Part shown: positions 24,286 to 33,595 of the stretch, one piece after another
Layout of the letters: every line of letters begins with the position of its first letter
How positions within the stretch are numbered: the stretch's first letter is position 1
NCBI GenBank assembly: GCA_035478835.1
Contig: DATIJH010000002.1
Coordinates: forward strand, 186,001-250,000
From: DATASD01 sp035478835
Lineage (GTDB): Bacteria; Patescibacteriota; Saccharimonadia; Saccharimonadales; UBA4665
Direction of reading: 5' to 3'
Length of the DNA: 64,000 nt
Translations under genes and position numbers: made by a program
The notes under the pieces: model-generated
What the model was told of the DNA's origin: nothing
Seen by the model: the letters and a program-made list of their open reading frames with translations, nothing else
Database searches by the model: none

Positions 24286-24598
24286 ACACGCTCGGGGGCC
24301 GCGTCGTCGCCTCGTGATATTACGCCAAGTCACAGGGCAGAGCATGCTGCCCGCGCTGCGTCCTGGCGCGATTGTGCTCGCGCATGGTTTGTGGCGTCAG
24401 CTCAAACCCGGCGATGTCGTAGTACTGCGCCACGACGGCATCGATAAAATTAAGCGCATTCAAGCTATACAAAATGCGCAGGTGTACCTTGTGGGTGACA
24501 ACGCTGCGCATAGTACCGATAGCCGCACGCTCGGTTGGCTCGACGTGCGGCTTATTATTGGTAAAGTGGCGTGGCCATGGTGTCGCGCCAATAAGTAA
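24245..24598 (+). CDS. sodX: NiSOD maturation protease SodX-like (S26 signal-peptidase family)
   Basis: The 117-aa product has the S26 catalytic pattern: nucleophile Ser in GQSMLPALRPG (about residue 33), the general-base Lys in the DKIKRIQ segment (about 70), and VGDNAAHSTDSRTLGWL, the conserved box E/D region. It lacks a membrane anchor, as in SodX enzymes that clip the NiSOD propeptide. The start at 24245 gives a 41-base overlap with sodN; a GTG at 24314 is an alternative that would avoid the overlap and a basic N-terminal extension. Adjacent placement supports the role. Confidence 0.85.
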   Translation: MKLPRFSGKPRKPKHARGPRRRLVILRQVTGQSMLPALRPGAIVLAHGLWRQLKPGDVVVLRHDGIDKIKRIQAIQNAQVYLVGDNAAHSTDSRTLGWLDVRLIIGKVAWPWCRANK

Positions 24599-24603
24599 GC
24601 TGC

Positions 24604-26196
24604 TTATTCGGCGGCTTTAAATTCGAGGCCTTCGCCTTCGGCTTCTTGCTTAACGGTGGTGCGCAGCGGCGTTTCCTTAAGAAACAGGGCGACCACCAGG
24701 GCGATGATCGAAAACGGAATCGCCCACAAGAACAAGTCATGGAAGGCGAGTGCGAATGCCTGCAATACCTTGTGGATTGTTGCCGGCGGCAACGTGCCCA
24801 GCTGGTTGGCGCTCTTTTGCAGGCCTTGGGCGATGCCTTCGCTGCCCGGGCCGACTAATTGCACGACATGGTGTGTCAGGCGGGCGGTCAGGATCGCGCC
24901 AAAAATGGCGGCACCAAACGAGCTGCCAATGCTCCGAAAGAACGTCACGGCGGAAGTCGCGGTGCCCATATCCTTGCGCTCAACCGAGTTCTGCACGGCC
25001 AAGCTCATAATCTGCATGAATGAACCAAGGCCAAGGCCAACCACTACCATCCAAAGTGCCAAAATAACTTCGTTCGTAATCATAGTTATGTGGCTGAACA
25101 GCCAAAGGCCGATGGTCATGACGATGGTGCCAAAGATCGGTAAAAAGCGGTAGCGGCCAATTTTTGAAACCAGGCGGCCCGAAACGATAGAGGCTACCAG
25201 CAAGCCGCCAACCAGTGGTAAACCGAGCAAGCCCGAGGCCGTGGCCGAGTAGCCGCGCACCAGCTGCTGGTATTCGGGCAGGTAGATAATGGTCGCAAAC
25301 ATCACCAAGCCCGAGACGAGCGAAAGCAGGCTCGACACGCTAAAGATCTCGTTTTTGAACAAGCGTAGCGGCAGAATCGGCTCTTTGGCCTTGTGCTCCC
25401 AGCCTACGAATAACAGGCCAAGGGCTACGCCGGCCACGGCAAGCTCAATAATCTGGTGCGATCCCCAGGCGTATGTGGCGCCGCCAAGCACGCTTGCCAG
25501 CAGTAAACAGACAACGCTGAGCGCAAGCAATGCCGCTCCCAAAAAGTCTATGCGGTGCTCGGTACGGCGCGCCGGCAAGTGCAGACGCAAAGCAATCGCC
25601 GCCAGCGCCAAAGCGCCAACAGGCAGGTTAATATAAAAGATCCAGCGCCATGAAAGGTGGTCCGTGAACAGCCCGCCAAGCAGCGGGCCAAGCACGCTCG
25701 AAAGTCCCCATACGGCGCCAAAGTACCCCATATAGCGGCCGCGCTCGCGCGCCGGCACGACATCGCCAATAATCGATAACGCAAGTGCAATCAAACCGCC
25801 GCCACCCAGGCCTTGCAGCCCGCGGAAGATAATCAATTGGTCCATGTTTTGCGACAAACCGCACAAAGCCGAACCTACCAAGAAGATCAAAATCGAGATC
25901 TGGAAGATCTTTTTGCGGCCGAACAAATCGCTGATTTTGCCGTATAGAGGCGTCACCACAGCACTGGTCAGCAAGTATGCCGTCGCCACCCACGAAAGTT
26001 TGCTGAGGCCATGCAAATCGCTGGCGATTTTTGGTAAAGCGGTCGACACAATCGTCTGGTCGAGCGCCGCCAAAAACATGGCCAGCGCCAGTGCGCCCAT
26101 GACGACCATGATCTCGCTGTGCGAGCGTTCGCCCTCAACCGCAGCTGGCGCCGGAGCGCCGCCGGCAGATTTTAATTTTGCTTTCAGTTTCTCCAT
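24604..26196 (-). CDS. DHA2-type MFS multidrug exporter (EmrB/QacA-like)
   Basis: The 530-aa product has about 14 transmembrane helices and the DHA2 signatures: AALDQTIVSTALPKIASDL in helix 1 and the motif-A loop GKISDLFGRKKIFQ. It exports drugs or lipophilic compounds using the proton gradient. The start at ATG 26196 has AAAGGAGGAGG upstream, and overlaps the stop of the MarR gene by one base (TAATG). A longer frame would start inside marR and is rejected. MarR is probably its repressor. Confidence 0.93.
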   Translation of the reverse strand: MEKLKAKLKSAGGAPAPAAVEGERSHSEIMVVMGALALAMFLAALDQTIVSTALPKIASDLHGLSKLSWVATAYLLTSAVVTPLYGKISDLFGRKKIFQISILIFLVGSALCGLSQNMDQLIIFRGLQGLGGGGLIALALSIIGDVVPARERGRYMGYFGAVWGLSSVLGPLLGGLFTDHLSWRWIFYINLPVGALALAAIALRLHLPARRTEHRIDFLGAALLALSVVCLLLASVLGGATYAWGSHQIIELAVAGVALGLLFVGWEHKAKEPILPLRLFKNEIFSVSSLLSLVSGLVMFATIIYLPEYQQLVRGYSATASGLLGLPLVGGLLVASIVSGRLVSKIGRYRFLPIFGTIVMTIGLWLFSHITMITNEVILALWMVVVGLGLGSFMQIMSLAVQNSVERKDMGTATSAVTFFRSIGSSFGAAIFGAILTARLTHHVVQLVGPGSEGIAQGLQKSANQLGTLPPATIHKVLQAFALAFHDLFLWAIPFSIIALVVALFLKETPLRTTVKQEAEGEGLEFKAAE

Positions 26197-26660
26197 TATT
26201 TGTCCTCCTCCTTTTCTTTTGGTGCGTGCGTTTTTAGGTAGTGGAGCATTTTTTCTTGAACGCTGAGCCAAATGGCGACTTCTTGGTCGCTCATCTCGGT
26301 CATAATATCGGCTACCATTTTGTGATGAATGGTGTGCAAGCGTTTTACGAACGTTTTGCCGCCCGGCGTAAGGCCGAGGTAAATAATGCGGCGGTCGTGC
26401 TCGTCCGGTTGGCGCGTGATGTATCCAAGTGCGTCAAGACTGTTGATGCCTTGCGTGACAGCGCCAGGTGTGAGCATGACGTGCTCGGCAACTTGCTTAA
26501 AGCTAATTGGCTGCTGCGCGTCGATCGTGAACAGCAGCATTGCCTGCGCCCGCGAAATGCCCAACTCGCGCAGCGCATACTGAAAGTGGCTTCCCATGAG
26601 GCGTTTGGTTGCCTCCATGTTGCTGAACATTTTTTGCAGCGTTTCGTCGCGTGTGCCCAT
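26196..26660 (-). CDS. MarR-family transcriptional regulator
   Basis: The 154-aa winged-HTH protein has the MarR core: recognition helix LTPGAVTQGINSLDALGYI and wing ITRQPDEHDRRIIYLGLT (DxR motif). It is upstream of, and overlaps, the MFS exporter, the usual layout of a repressor relieved by the exported drug. The upstream region on the minus strand has a TATAAA box (26677-26682) and repeated CTAAAC motifs near 26685-26706 that may be its operator. Confidence 0.92.
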   Translation of the reverse strand: MGTRDETLQKMFSNMEATKRLMGSHFQYALRELGISRAQAMLLFTIDAQQPISFKQVAEHVMLTPGAVTQGINSLDALGYITRQPDEHDRRIIYLGLTPGGKTFVKRLHTIHHKMVADIMTEMSDQEVAIWLSVQEKMLHYLKTHAPKEKEEDK

Positions 26661-26794
26661 GACTACCTACTATTAATTTATAACCTAAACAGTATACATG
26701 CTAAACTAAATTATGACAAGCCCTTTTTGCAGCTGCAATGTGGGTCGGCGTCGTGTGTTGAAACGAATCCAGGCTCAAAAGATATAAAAGTACC

Positions 26795-26833
26795 AAAAAA
26801 AGTCCCGCTCAGTTGGCGGGACTTTTCTTTTTT
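26795..26833 (-). terminator. Intrinsic terminator of the flavin reductase gene
   Basis: AAAGTCCCGC and GCGGGACTTT form a strong stem with T tracts on both strands. It lies just beyond the reductase stop at 26842 and insulates it from the MarR promoter. Confidence 0.9.
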
Positions 26834-26841
26834 ACCGGCTG

Positions 26842-27426
26842 CTATTTTCCGGTTTTTTCGAGTTTAGCGCGCGGAGTCTTGAGCTCTTCGCTCCAAAAAC
26901 CGATTTTGGTTAAGATGTCGTGCGCAGCCTTAGTCTGCGCCTCGTTCGGCTGGAATGCGCCTTGCTCGTCCAGCTGCGTCCAATAATTAGGGATGATCAG
27001 ACTTTCGCGCAGGTCAAACAGCGCAACCGTCGCCCCAAGACTACGCAGGTGTTCAACGGCACGGGCGCCGCCGGCCTCAGCGCCGTACCCTACGTAGGCG
27101 ACTGGTTTGTAGTACCACTCCTTAGCTAAGAAGTCGATAGCGTTCTTAAGTGGCGCCGGGTAGGAGTGATTATACTCGGCAGTTACAATAATGAATCCGT
27201 CGGCCTCGCCAATGGCCTTGGCCCAGGCTTTCGTGTGTGCGTTGGCGTACTTGGCGTACAGCGCCGGGGTTTCTTCGTCCAGGAATGGCAAGTCGATTTT
27301 TTTGAGGTCGACAAGCTCAAAGGTTGTTTCTGGGTGTTCTTTGGCGAGTTCCATAAGCCAATTGGCGGGTTGGATACCAAAACGGCCGGGGCGCGTGCTG
27401 GCAACAATGATCTTAACAAGTGACAT
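26842..27426 (-). CDS. NAD(P)H-dependent FMN reductase / flavodoxin-like quinone reductase
   Basis: The 194-aa product has the flavodoxin-like fold of the SsuE/ArsH/YieF group: phosphate loop STRPGRFGIQPANW (about 10-23), and TAEYNHSYPAPLKNAIDFL (about 79-97) that binds FMN. The family reduces flavins or quinones with NAD(P)H. It is divergent from an HxlR-type regulator, with a shared promoter region carrying an inverted repeat at 27457-27469. AAGGAA precedes the start. Regulation by the neighbouring redox-type regulator is likely. Confidence 0.9.
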   Translation of the reverse strand: MSLVKIIVASTRPGRFGIQPANWLMELAKEHPETTFELVDLKKIDLPFLDEETPALYAKYANAHTKAWAKAIGEADGFIIVTAEYNHSYPAPLKNAIDFLAKEWYYKPVAYVGYGAEAGGARAVEHLRSLGATVALFDLRESLIIPNYWTQLDEQGAFQPNEAQTKAAHDILTKIGFWSEELKTPRAKLEKTGK

Positions 27427-27436
27427 GAATGTTCCT

Positions 27437-27500
27437 TCTATATCTATTATAGTTGATATACAAAGTATAATAATGTATAATGAAACTATTGTAAAGTAGT
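27437..27500. promoter_or_regulatory. Divergent promoter region with HxlR-operator-like repeat
   Basis: The region holds the perfect inverted repeat TATAC-AAA-GTATA (27457-27469) and TATAAT-like boxes reading both ways. It lies between the FMN reductase and the HxlR regulator, a typical place for an autoregulatory operator. Confidence 0.55.
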
Positions 27501-27515
27501 AAATATTCCGAACAT

Positions 27516-27848
27516 ATGAAATCCGTCAAAACCCCTATATGTAGCAGCAATGAAGGCATGTGCGTGGCAACTGCCTCGAGTATCGTTAGCAGTAAATGGA
27601 CGCCAATGTTGCTGTTCGCCCTCAGTAACGGCCGCACCCGCTTTGGTGAATTACAGGAAGCCGTAGGTGGTGTGAATCCGCGCACACTGTCGGCGCGCCT
27701 GGATTCGCTTGAGCAGGACGGAATTATTACTAAATCGGTATACGCCGAAGTGCCGCCGCATGTAGCCTACACGCTGACGCAGAAAGGGCAGGACTTGCTG
27801 CCAATTATCGAAAGCATGATTGTGTGGGGGCAAAAATATAGCGCCTAG
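27516..27848 (+). CDS. HxlR-family transcriptional regulator
   Basis: The 110-aa winged-HTH protein has the HxlR signature: WTPMLLFALSNGRTRFGELQ, INxRTL-like VNPRTLSARLDSLEQDGII, and VPPHVAYTLTQKG. The N-terminal Cys residues (ICSSNEGMC) may sense redox or electrophiles, as in YodB/HypR relatives. It is divergent from the FMN reductase it probably controls. A hairpin around the stop (27834-27873) with a T tract ends the transcript. Confidence 0.92.
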   Translation: MKSVKTPICSSNEGMCVATASSIVSSKWTPMLLFALSNGRTRFGELQEAVGGVNPRTLSARLDSLEQDGIITKSVYAEVPPHVAYTLTQKGQDLLPIIESMIVWGQKYSA

Positions 27849-27873
27849 CCGCAGTGGCTGGCGCTATATTTTA
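27834..27873 (+). terminator. Intrinsic terminator at the end of the HxlR gene
   Basis: AATATAGCGCC...GGCGCTATATT spans the stop codon and is followed by TTTT. The hairpin uses the last codons of the gene. Confidence 0.8.
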
Positions 27874-27886
27874 ACTTTGAATTCGT

Positions 27887-28150
27887 TTAGAAGTAGCGAG
27901 GATCCTGCTGTGCGGTGCGCAGCTCGGCGGCTTCCCGCTCTAGAAGTTCTTGGTTGGGTGTAAGCGGCCGGTTGACGAGTACTGCAGGCGTGTATCCTTC
28001 AAAAATGCTACGGCCGGCAAGGCTAGTAGCTAAGCCATTGACTGCAATTTTATCTTGAATTGCGTCCGCGAGGCCTGTTTCGACGGCCGCTGGCAGTGTT
28101 TCGCCAAAATCGCCAGCGGGCATGCCGGCTGCACTTTCTACTGTTGACAT
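27887..28150 (-). CDS. Small unknown protein
   Basis: The 87-aa product is soluble, acidic and Ala-rich, with no recognised motif. AAAGGAA lies 6 bases ahead of ATG 28150. It is a single-gene unit, convergent with the HxlR gene and divergent from the MscS gene. Confidence 0.45.
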   Translation of the reverse strand: MSTVESAAGMPAGDFGETLPAAVETGLADAIQDKIAVNGLATSLAGRSIFEGYTPAVLVNRPLTPNQELLEREAAELRTAQQDPRYF

Positions 28151-28290
28151 GATTGTTCCTTTCGAGATTTAGTAACGATTAATAATAGCAGGCTACGTTT
28201 TCGCAGTAAAGCAAAATTGGTGTTAAAAATATCACATCATTTGCGGCATGTCGGTTTGTACTGGCGGGCACTTCGGGGTAGGATAAAGCC

Positions 28291-29127
28291 ATGGATATAC
28301 ACGCGCTTTGGCAAAACGAAATATTTCGAATTTTATTTACGATTCTGTGTTTGTCGGTAATACAAGCTGTTATTCGGCAATTTATGTCGCAGACGGTGCG
28401 GCACATTGTGCAGTCGCATAAATACTCAAGCAAACACGAGGAGCGGCAGCGCGAGGACACGCTTATTACTATCTTTCGTACGATGAGCGCGGCGATTCTT
28501 TGGATCGTCGGTATAATTTTGGTGCTGAGCGAGCTGCACGTACATATTGCGGCGCTGCTTACCGGTGCCGGCGTGGTCAGTGTGCTGGTTGGTTTTGGCG
28601 CGCAAAACACAGTCAAAGATTTTTTGGCCGGTATGTTTATTATCATGGAAAATCAGTACCGCGTTGGCGACATTATTACCGTGCATGGTGCAAGCGGAAC
28701 GGTGTCTGGCGCGGTGGAGTCGATCACCATCCGCATTACGCGCTTGCGCGACCTCGACGGCGCTTTGCATGTTGTGCGCAACGGCGATGTGAGTGTGGCA
28801 ACGAACTTATCGTTCGGGTTTTCAAATGTGAATGTGGACTTGCGCGTAGCCTATGACAGCAACATGGAAAAGGTGATAGAAACGATTAATAAAGTTGGTG
28901 ACGAGCTCGCCAAAGACGAAGTTTGGAAAGAACATATTGTGGAACCGATCCAGTTCCTAAGGGTGGACGATTTTGGCCAATCTGCGGTGCAGATTAAGGC
29001 GCTCGGCAAAGTCCGGCCCGGCAATCAGTGGGATGTGGCGGGTGAATTCCGGCGCCGCCTGATGCCTGCATTCGACAAAGCCAAGATTGATATTCCATTC
29101 CCGCAGCGCGTCGTGCACGAGGTGTAG
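28291..29127 (+). CDS. MscS-family mechanosensitive channel
   Basis: The 278-aa product has three predicted helices (about 10-30, 68-88, 92-115), the pore helix TGAGVVSVLVGFGAQNTVKD with the Ala/Gly pattern of TM3, and the beta domain VGDIITVHGASGTVSGAVES. It releases solutes upon hypo-osmotic shock. It is leaderless: TAGGAT (28279-28284) ends 6 bases before ATG. The stop is 5 bases from the stop of the convergent MFS gene. Confidence 0.93.
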   Translation: MDIHALWQNEIFRILFTILCLSVIQAVIRQFMSQTVRHIVQSHKYSSKHEERQREDTLITIFRTMSAAILWIVGIILVLSELHVHIAALLTGAGVVSVLVGFGAQNTVKDFLAGMFIIMENQYRVGDIITVHGASGTVSGAVESITIRITRLRDLDGALHVVRNGDVSVATNLSFGFSNVNVDLRVAYDSNMEKVIETINKVGDELAKDEVWKEHIVEPIQFLRVDDFGQSAVQIKALGKVRPGNQWDVAGEFRRRLMPAFDKAKIDIPFPQRVVHEV

Positions 29128-29132
29128 GAGAG

Positions 29133-30530
29133 CTACTTGCCAGTCTGGATTGGCTGGATTTTGCCGGTCCGGAGTTTGCGCGCCAGCGCGCGGCTCTCAA
29201 TAATAAAATACGATAGAACGCCGCCGCTCGCAGCTAAGATGGCGCAGAACGAAGCAGCGAACGTATAAGCGTGCGCGCTGCCTAAAAATCCGAGCAGGGC
29301 AATAACAATTAAACCGGCTGCGCGGGCCACGGCGTTATTAATGCCGGACGCAATACCGGAGTTAGCATCGCTCACCGAAGCCATAACGGTGGTTGTAAGC
29401 GGCGAGACGAGCAATGTCATGCCAATGCCGAACAGCAAAATGCCCGGCAAAACTCCAAGCACATAACTCGCCCCCGGCTGCAAAAAGTAGAGCAGTCCCA
29501 TGCCGCTCGCCGCAATAAGTGGTCCGGCGGTCATGAATGGCCGCGGCCCGAACCTTCCGGCCAGCGCGCCAATTTTGCCCGAGAACGTCATCAACAGAAT
29601 ACTGGTCGGCACTATGCTGAACCCGGCAGCAATGCTTGAGTAATGCATACGGGTTTGCAAATAAATCATAAGTGAAAACGTGAATCCGCTAAGCGCGCCG
29701 TACATGGCAAAAGTCATCAAATTGGAGCCCACAAAATTACGTGATTTAAAGAGCGAAAGTTTAACCATTGGGTCCTTGGTGCGTGCCTCCCATGCCAGAA
29801 AAATAGCCAGCAGCGCGGCTCCGGCACAGAGTAATACGAGCGGTATCGTGCTCCAGTGCCGCGCCGGTCCTTCGATTAAGCCGTAGGTAAGTCCTGCTAG
29901 GCCGAGCCCGGCAAACGCTGCGCCGGCAATGTCGATGTGCCGCGGCTCGCTGTCTTTACTGTCGATAATTGATGGCGCGGCCAGTGCAAAGCAACCAATG
30001 ATGAGTGGAATATTTATAAAGAAAATCCAGCGCCACGAAGCCACTTCGAGTACGCTGCCGCCGATCAGCGGTGCGAGCACGATTGCAATGCTGCTCCACG
30101 CTGTCCACTGGCCGATAGCTTTACTGCGGGCTTGCGGCGCAAAGCTGGTATTTATAATGGCAAGCGCGCCCGGCACAAGCAGTGCGCCGAACAAGCCCTG
30201 CAATACACGGGCACTTATGAGGAATACGGCATTTGGTGACATCGCACATAGCACTGAACTTATACCAAACCCGACTAGTCCGGTTAAGTACACTTTTTTA
30301 CGGCCTAGAATGTCGCCAAGCGAGCCGCCAAGCAGTATCAGAGCCGAAAGCGACAACAGATAACCGTCAACAATCCACTGCAAGCTGGCAAAGTGAATGT
30401 GTAAATCACTGGCGATTTTCGGCAGTGCCAAGTTTACGATGGTACCGTCCAGAATCGCCACTGAGCTACCAAGTACCGTGGCCAGCAAAATCCAAAACTG
30501 GCGACGCGGAGAGGCAAAAGTCGGTTTCAT
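29133..30530 (-). CDS. DHA2-type MFS transporter
   Basis: The 465-aa product has about 14 helices with helix-1 motif AILDGTIVNLALPKIASDL and the motif-A loop GGSLGDILGRKKVYL. Drug or metabolite export by proton antiport is expected. It has no cognate regulator adjacent. TACAGT lies 8 bases upstream on the minus strand with no Shine-Dalgarno, so it may be leaderless or near-leaderless. It is about 30% shorter at the C-terminus than the exporter at 24604. Confidence 0.92.
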   Translation of the reverse strand: MKPTFASPRRQFWILLATVLGSSVAILDGTIVNLALPKIASDLHIHFASLQWIVDGYLLSLSALILLGGSLGDILGRKKVYLTGLVGFGISSVLCAMSPNAVFLISARVLQGLFGALLVPGALAIINTSFAPQARSKAIGQWTAWSSIAIVLAPLIGGSVLEVASWRWIFFINIPLIIGCFALAAPSIIDSKDSEPRHIDIAGAAFAGLGLAGLTYGLIEGPARHWSTIPLVLLCAGAALLAIFLAWEARTKDPMVKLSLFKSRNFVGSNLMTFAMYGALSGFTFSLMIYLQTRMHYSSIAAGFSIVPTSILLMTFSGKIGALAGRFGPRPFMTAGPLIAASGMGLLYFLQPGASYVLGVLPGILLFGIGMTLLVSPLTTTVMASVSDANSGIASGINNAVARAAGLIVIALLGFLGSAHAYTFAASFCAILAASGGVLSYFIIESRALARKLRTGKIQPIQTGK

Positions 30531-30604
30531 TACTTAATACTGTATCATGTGTTACTGTCAAACCGCCATGGTACGATAGTGTTAGTAAAAAATAAGGGCA
30601 TGCT

Positions 30605-31630
30605 ATGGCACCGGAAAAACCAAAAGAACCAAAAGATACAATTGTACCGACGATCGGAGGACTCAATCTACGCAGTATGGATCGCTCGCTCGGCGGTTAC
30701 ATCAAGCAGCACGCGCTTGCGCCGGCGCTGGTGATCGTGCCGCTGGCCACTTTGCTGGTAATTTTCGCTATTTATAAGGTTGTGGCGGCTTTTCAATCGC
30801 GGGCCGACCAGGCAGAGGCGGATATTATCGTATTTACATTCGTAGCTATTATGGTGCCCAGCATGTTGCTTGCGTGGTTTCAGGTGTTACGGGAGCGGTA
30901 CGAGCGTGCGCTGCTCGGTGATTTTGCCGCGGCGAATGGCTTTGCGTTTGATAAGGACGGCACGGTCGATAAAACATACGGCACAATTTTTCGGCTCGCG
31001 GGCACTCCCAAAGTTTCGGACGTCATTACGGGCACCTACGACGGCTGTGACATGCGTATGTTCTTGTACGAGACGACGGTGGAGACCGGCCGCAGCTCGT
31101 ACACTTACCGATACACCGCGCTCGAGCTCGACGTGCACGGCAAGCTGCCGGAGCTGCTGCTCGCCAACAAGGCCTCTACTGTGATGAGCATGAATTTAAA
31201 GGCTAACTTTGGCACAAAACAAAAGATGTCACTCGAAGGCGATTTTAACGAGCGATTTACACTTTATGCGCAGCCGGGTAACGAAATGGAGGCGCTCGAA
31301 GTTTTTGCGCCGGATGTGATGGCGCTTGCCGAGGATGAGGCCGGCAAGTTTTCGCTTGAGTTTGTTGCCAACCGGATTTATATTTATGCCAACGGTTTTA
31401 TCCGCGACGAGCGGACACTTGGCGCCGCGTTTGCCTTGGCGCATAGCCTGGTGGGCAAAATACGGCCGCTGGCAGCACGGCTGCAGAACGATTCGGCAAT
31501 CGCCGCGCCGCCCGTCAACTTGCAGGCCATGAACACCGAAACGCTTAAAATACCGGGTTGGATCATCATATTGATGTGTATCGTGACTTTTGGGCTGACA
31601 CTTGGCGCCGCGCTCACGCTCGCCCGCTGA
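30605..31630 (+). CDS. Three-helix membrane protein of unknown function
   Basis: The 341-aa product has two N-terminal helices (about 38-58, 75-95), a soluble domain of about 200 residues, and a C-terminal helix (about 318-338). The soluble part resembles the DUF3137-type layout (two helices, beta-rich domain), but this is only suggestive. AAGGG lies 8 bases before ATG 30605. It is followed by the class V aminotransferase gene at 46 bases. Confidence 0.5.
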   Translation: MAPEKPKEPKDTIVPTIGGLNLRSMDRSLGGYIKQHALAPALVIVPLATLLVIFAIYKVVAAFQSRADQAEADIIVFTFVAIMVPSMLLAWFQVLRERYERALLGDFAAANGFAFDKDGTVDKTYGTIFRLAGTPKVSDVITGTYDGCDMRMFLYETTVETGRSSYTYRYTALELDVHGKLPELLLANKASTVMSMNLKANFGTKQKMSLEGDFNERFTLYAQPGNEMEALEVFAPDVMALAEDEAGKFSLEFVANRIYIYANGFIRDERTLGAAFALAHSLVGKIRPLAARLQNDSAIAAPPVNLQAMNTETLKIPGWIIILMCIVTFGLTLGAALTLAR

Positions 31631-31675
31631 TTTAATTATTTTTTAACGAGTCTGGCGAGTGCTATTATTGATGCT

Positions 31676-33115
31676 ATGACAGCCATGCGCGAGGAATGGG
31701 GATCGGCCGCTTTTGCCGCGGCATATCCTGAATATGAGCAAACGCGCGAGATTGATGTGCTGCGCAGCGTCGGCTACGCGCAGCTTGAGCGCGAAGTGTA
31801 TCTTGATTACACGGGGAGCGGCGTTGCATCACGCGTGCAATACGAGCGCGAGTTCCAGGATTTGGCGCATGGCCCATTGCACGGCAATCCGCACTCGGCG
31901 CACGGCCCTTCGATGCGCTCAACCGAGCGAGTCGAGCGGACACGCGGCCGCGTGCTTGAATTTTTTGGCGCACCACTCGATGAATACACGGCCATTTTTA
32001 CAGCCAACGCCAGTCACGCTCTAGGGCTGGTGGGCGAAGCATTTCCGTTCGGACCGGACCGTTCCATATTGCAGTTAGTCGATAATCATAATTCGGTGAA
32101 TGGATTGCGCCAGTACGCTCGCCACGCCAAAGCACCGATTGACGTCGCCATGTGCGGCCAAGATATGCGGGTCGACGATCAAGACCTGATGGCGCGGTTA
32201 GATAGCGATCGCCCGGGCCTATTCGCCTATCCTGCGCAGTCTAATTTTAGCGGCGTCAAGCACGCGCAAACGTATGCAAATGCGGCGAGCCAGAGAGGGT
32301 GGCGCACGCTGCTCGACACTGCTGCGTATGTACCGAACACCCCGTTCAATATGCGGCAATCTGACGCGGATTTCGCCGTGATGTCCTTTTATAAGATGTT
32401 TGGTTATCCGACGGGCGTCGGCTGCTTGATCGCCAAAAATGAGGCACTGGCCGAACTCAGGCGCCCGGCGTATGCGGGCGGCACAATTTGGGCGGTGAGT
32501 TCGCTTGGCGACTGGCACGAAATGGCGCCCGGCGCTGCGGCATTCGAGGATGGTACGCCGAATTTTTTGGGTGTGCCGGCGCTCAATTACGGTCTCGACA
32601 TACTTGATAAAGTCGGCATGGAAACAATTGCGACGCGCACGCGCTGTTTGACGGGCTGGATGCTCAAACACCTTACGGCAATGACACACGGCAACGGCGT
32701 GCCGGTGGCAGAAGTGTACGGTCCACCACATACAGGCGGCCGTGGTGCTACGGTAAGCTTTAATTTCTTGACGCCGGAGCGGCGGATCGTAGATGAACGC
32801 GTCGTGGAACGCATGGCCGCCGATCAGCAAGTATGTATGCGCAGCGGTTGTTTTTGTAACCCTGGCGCCGGAGAAGTTGCCTTTGGTTTGCGGCGCGAAG
32901 ACTTACGAGCTGCCACCGATACCACCGGTACGGAGCTACCGTCTTTTGATGAGTACTTGGCAAAACTCGGCCTGCAAAGCGCTGGCGCCATTCGTGCCTC
33001 GCTCGGCATACCGAGCAACTTACATGACGTGCAGCGCTTTTTGCAGCTGGCTGACACTTTTCGTGACAACCGGCATCTGCCGGCGTACGATTTACCGCCG
33101 CGGCAGCATTGCTAA
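31676..33115 (+). CDS. PLP-dependent class V aminotransferase, Moco-sulfurase/cysteine-desulfurase-like
   Basis: The 479-aa product has the class V fold. VYLDYTGSGVAS (about 42-53) matches the Moco-sulfurase N-terminus; the PLP lysine is in MSFYKMFGYPTGVGCLIAK (about 236-254); and RSGCFCNPGAG (about 386-396) is the CxCxPG sulfur-carrying signature of Moco sulfurase (ABA3/MOCOS). It probably mobilises sulfur from cysteine, but its acceptor is unknown, as no Moco biosynthesis gene is in view. TATTAT (31663-31668) ends 7 bases before ATG, so it is leaderless. Confidence 0.85.
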   Translation: MTAMREEWGSAAFAAAYPEYEQTREIDVLRSVGYAQLEREVYLDYTGSGVASRVQYEREFQDLAHGPLHGNPHSAHGPSMRSTERVERTRGRVLEFFGAPLDEYTAIFTANASHALGLVGEAFPFGPDRSILQLVDNHNSVNGLRQYARHAKAPIDVAMCGQDMRVDDQDLMARLDSDRPGLFAYPAQSNFSGVKHAQTYANAASQRGWRTLLDTAAYVPNTPFNMRQSDADFAVMSFYKMFGYPTGVGCLIAKNEALAELRRPAYAGGTIWAVSSLGDWHEMAPGAAAFEDGTPNFLGVPALNYGLDILDKVGMETIATRTRCLTGWMLKHLTAMTHGNGVPVAEVYGPPHTGGRGATVSFNFLTPERRIVDERVVERMAADQQVCMRSGCFCNPGAGEVAFGLRREDLRAATDTTGTELPSFDEYLAKLGLQSAGAIRASLGIPSNLHDVQRFLQLADTFRDNRHLPAYDLPPRQHC

Positions 33116-33117
33116 TA

Positions 33118-33510
33118 TTATTGCCGCTCGGGCTCGTGCAGCGCGGACAAAATATTGCCGGCCGGGTCCTTAAACCACAGAATGTCCGGACCTCGGTGTG
33201 CCGAAATACCACGGGCGATGCCATGCTCGTCGGTCATGCCTTCGTACTGTTCAAGGCTGATGCCGGCGTCAGTCAGCGCCTGCGCGGTTTGGTCGATGTC
33301 GTCGACCGGAAAGTTGAGGATGGTATAGGCGGCGGGCACGTGATCGGGCTTGGGATAGATAAAAATATTGTTGCTGTTGCCGTTGACCTCGAGTACTAAA
33401 CCCTCGGCAACCTCATGCACGGTGAGACCGAGCTTATCGCCGTAAAATGCCTTGGCCGCGTCAAGGTCGTTGACCGAGAAGCCACTGAATGCTTTGCTGT
33501 CCTGGAACAT
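33118..33510 (-). CDS. VOC/glyoxalase-superfamily protein
   Basis: The 130-aa product has the VOC beta-alpha-beta-beta-beta pattern: FSVNDLDAAKAFYGDKLGL (first module) and ILWFKDPAGNILSA (last strand, usual metal-Glu position replaced by the NxxS segment). The family includes glyoxalases, dioxygenases and antibiotic-binding resistance proteins. AAGGAGG precedes the start. It is convergent with the aminotransferase and paralogous to the gene at 59301. Confidence 0.88.
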   Translation of the reverse strand: MFQDSKAFSGFSVNDLDAAKAFYGDKLGLTVHEVAEGLVLEVNGNSNNIFIYPKPDHVPAAYTILNFPVDDIDQTAQALTDAGISLEQYEGMTDEHGIARGISAHRGPDILWFKDPAGNILSALHEPERQ

Positions 33511-33595
33511 AAATCGTACCTCCTTACTGTCATTATCATAACGCGATTTGCCCGGACTTGATAATTATGGCCCGCGTGCTATAGTTTTGGTACCT

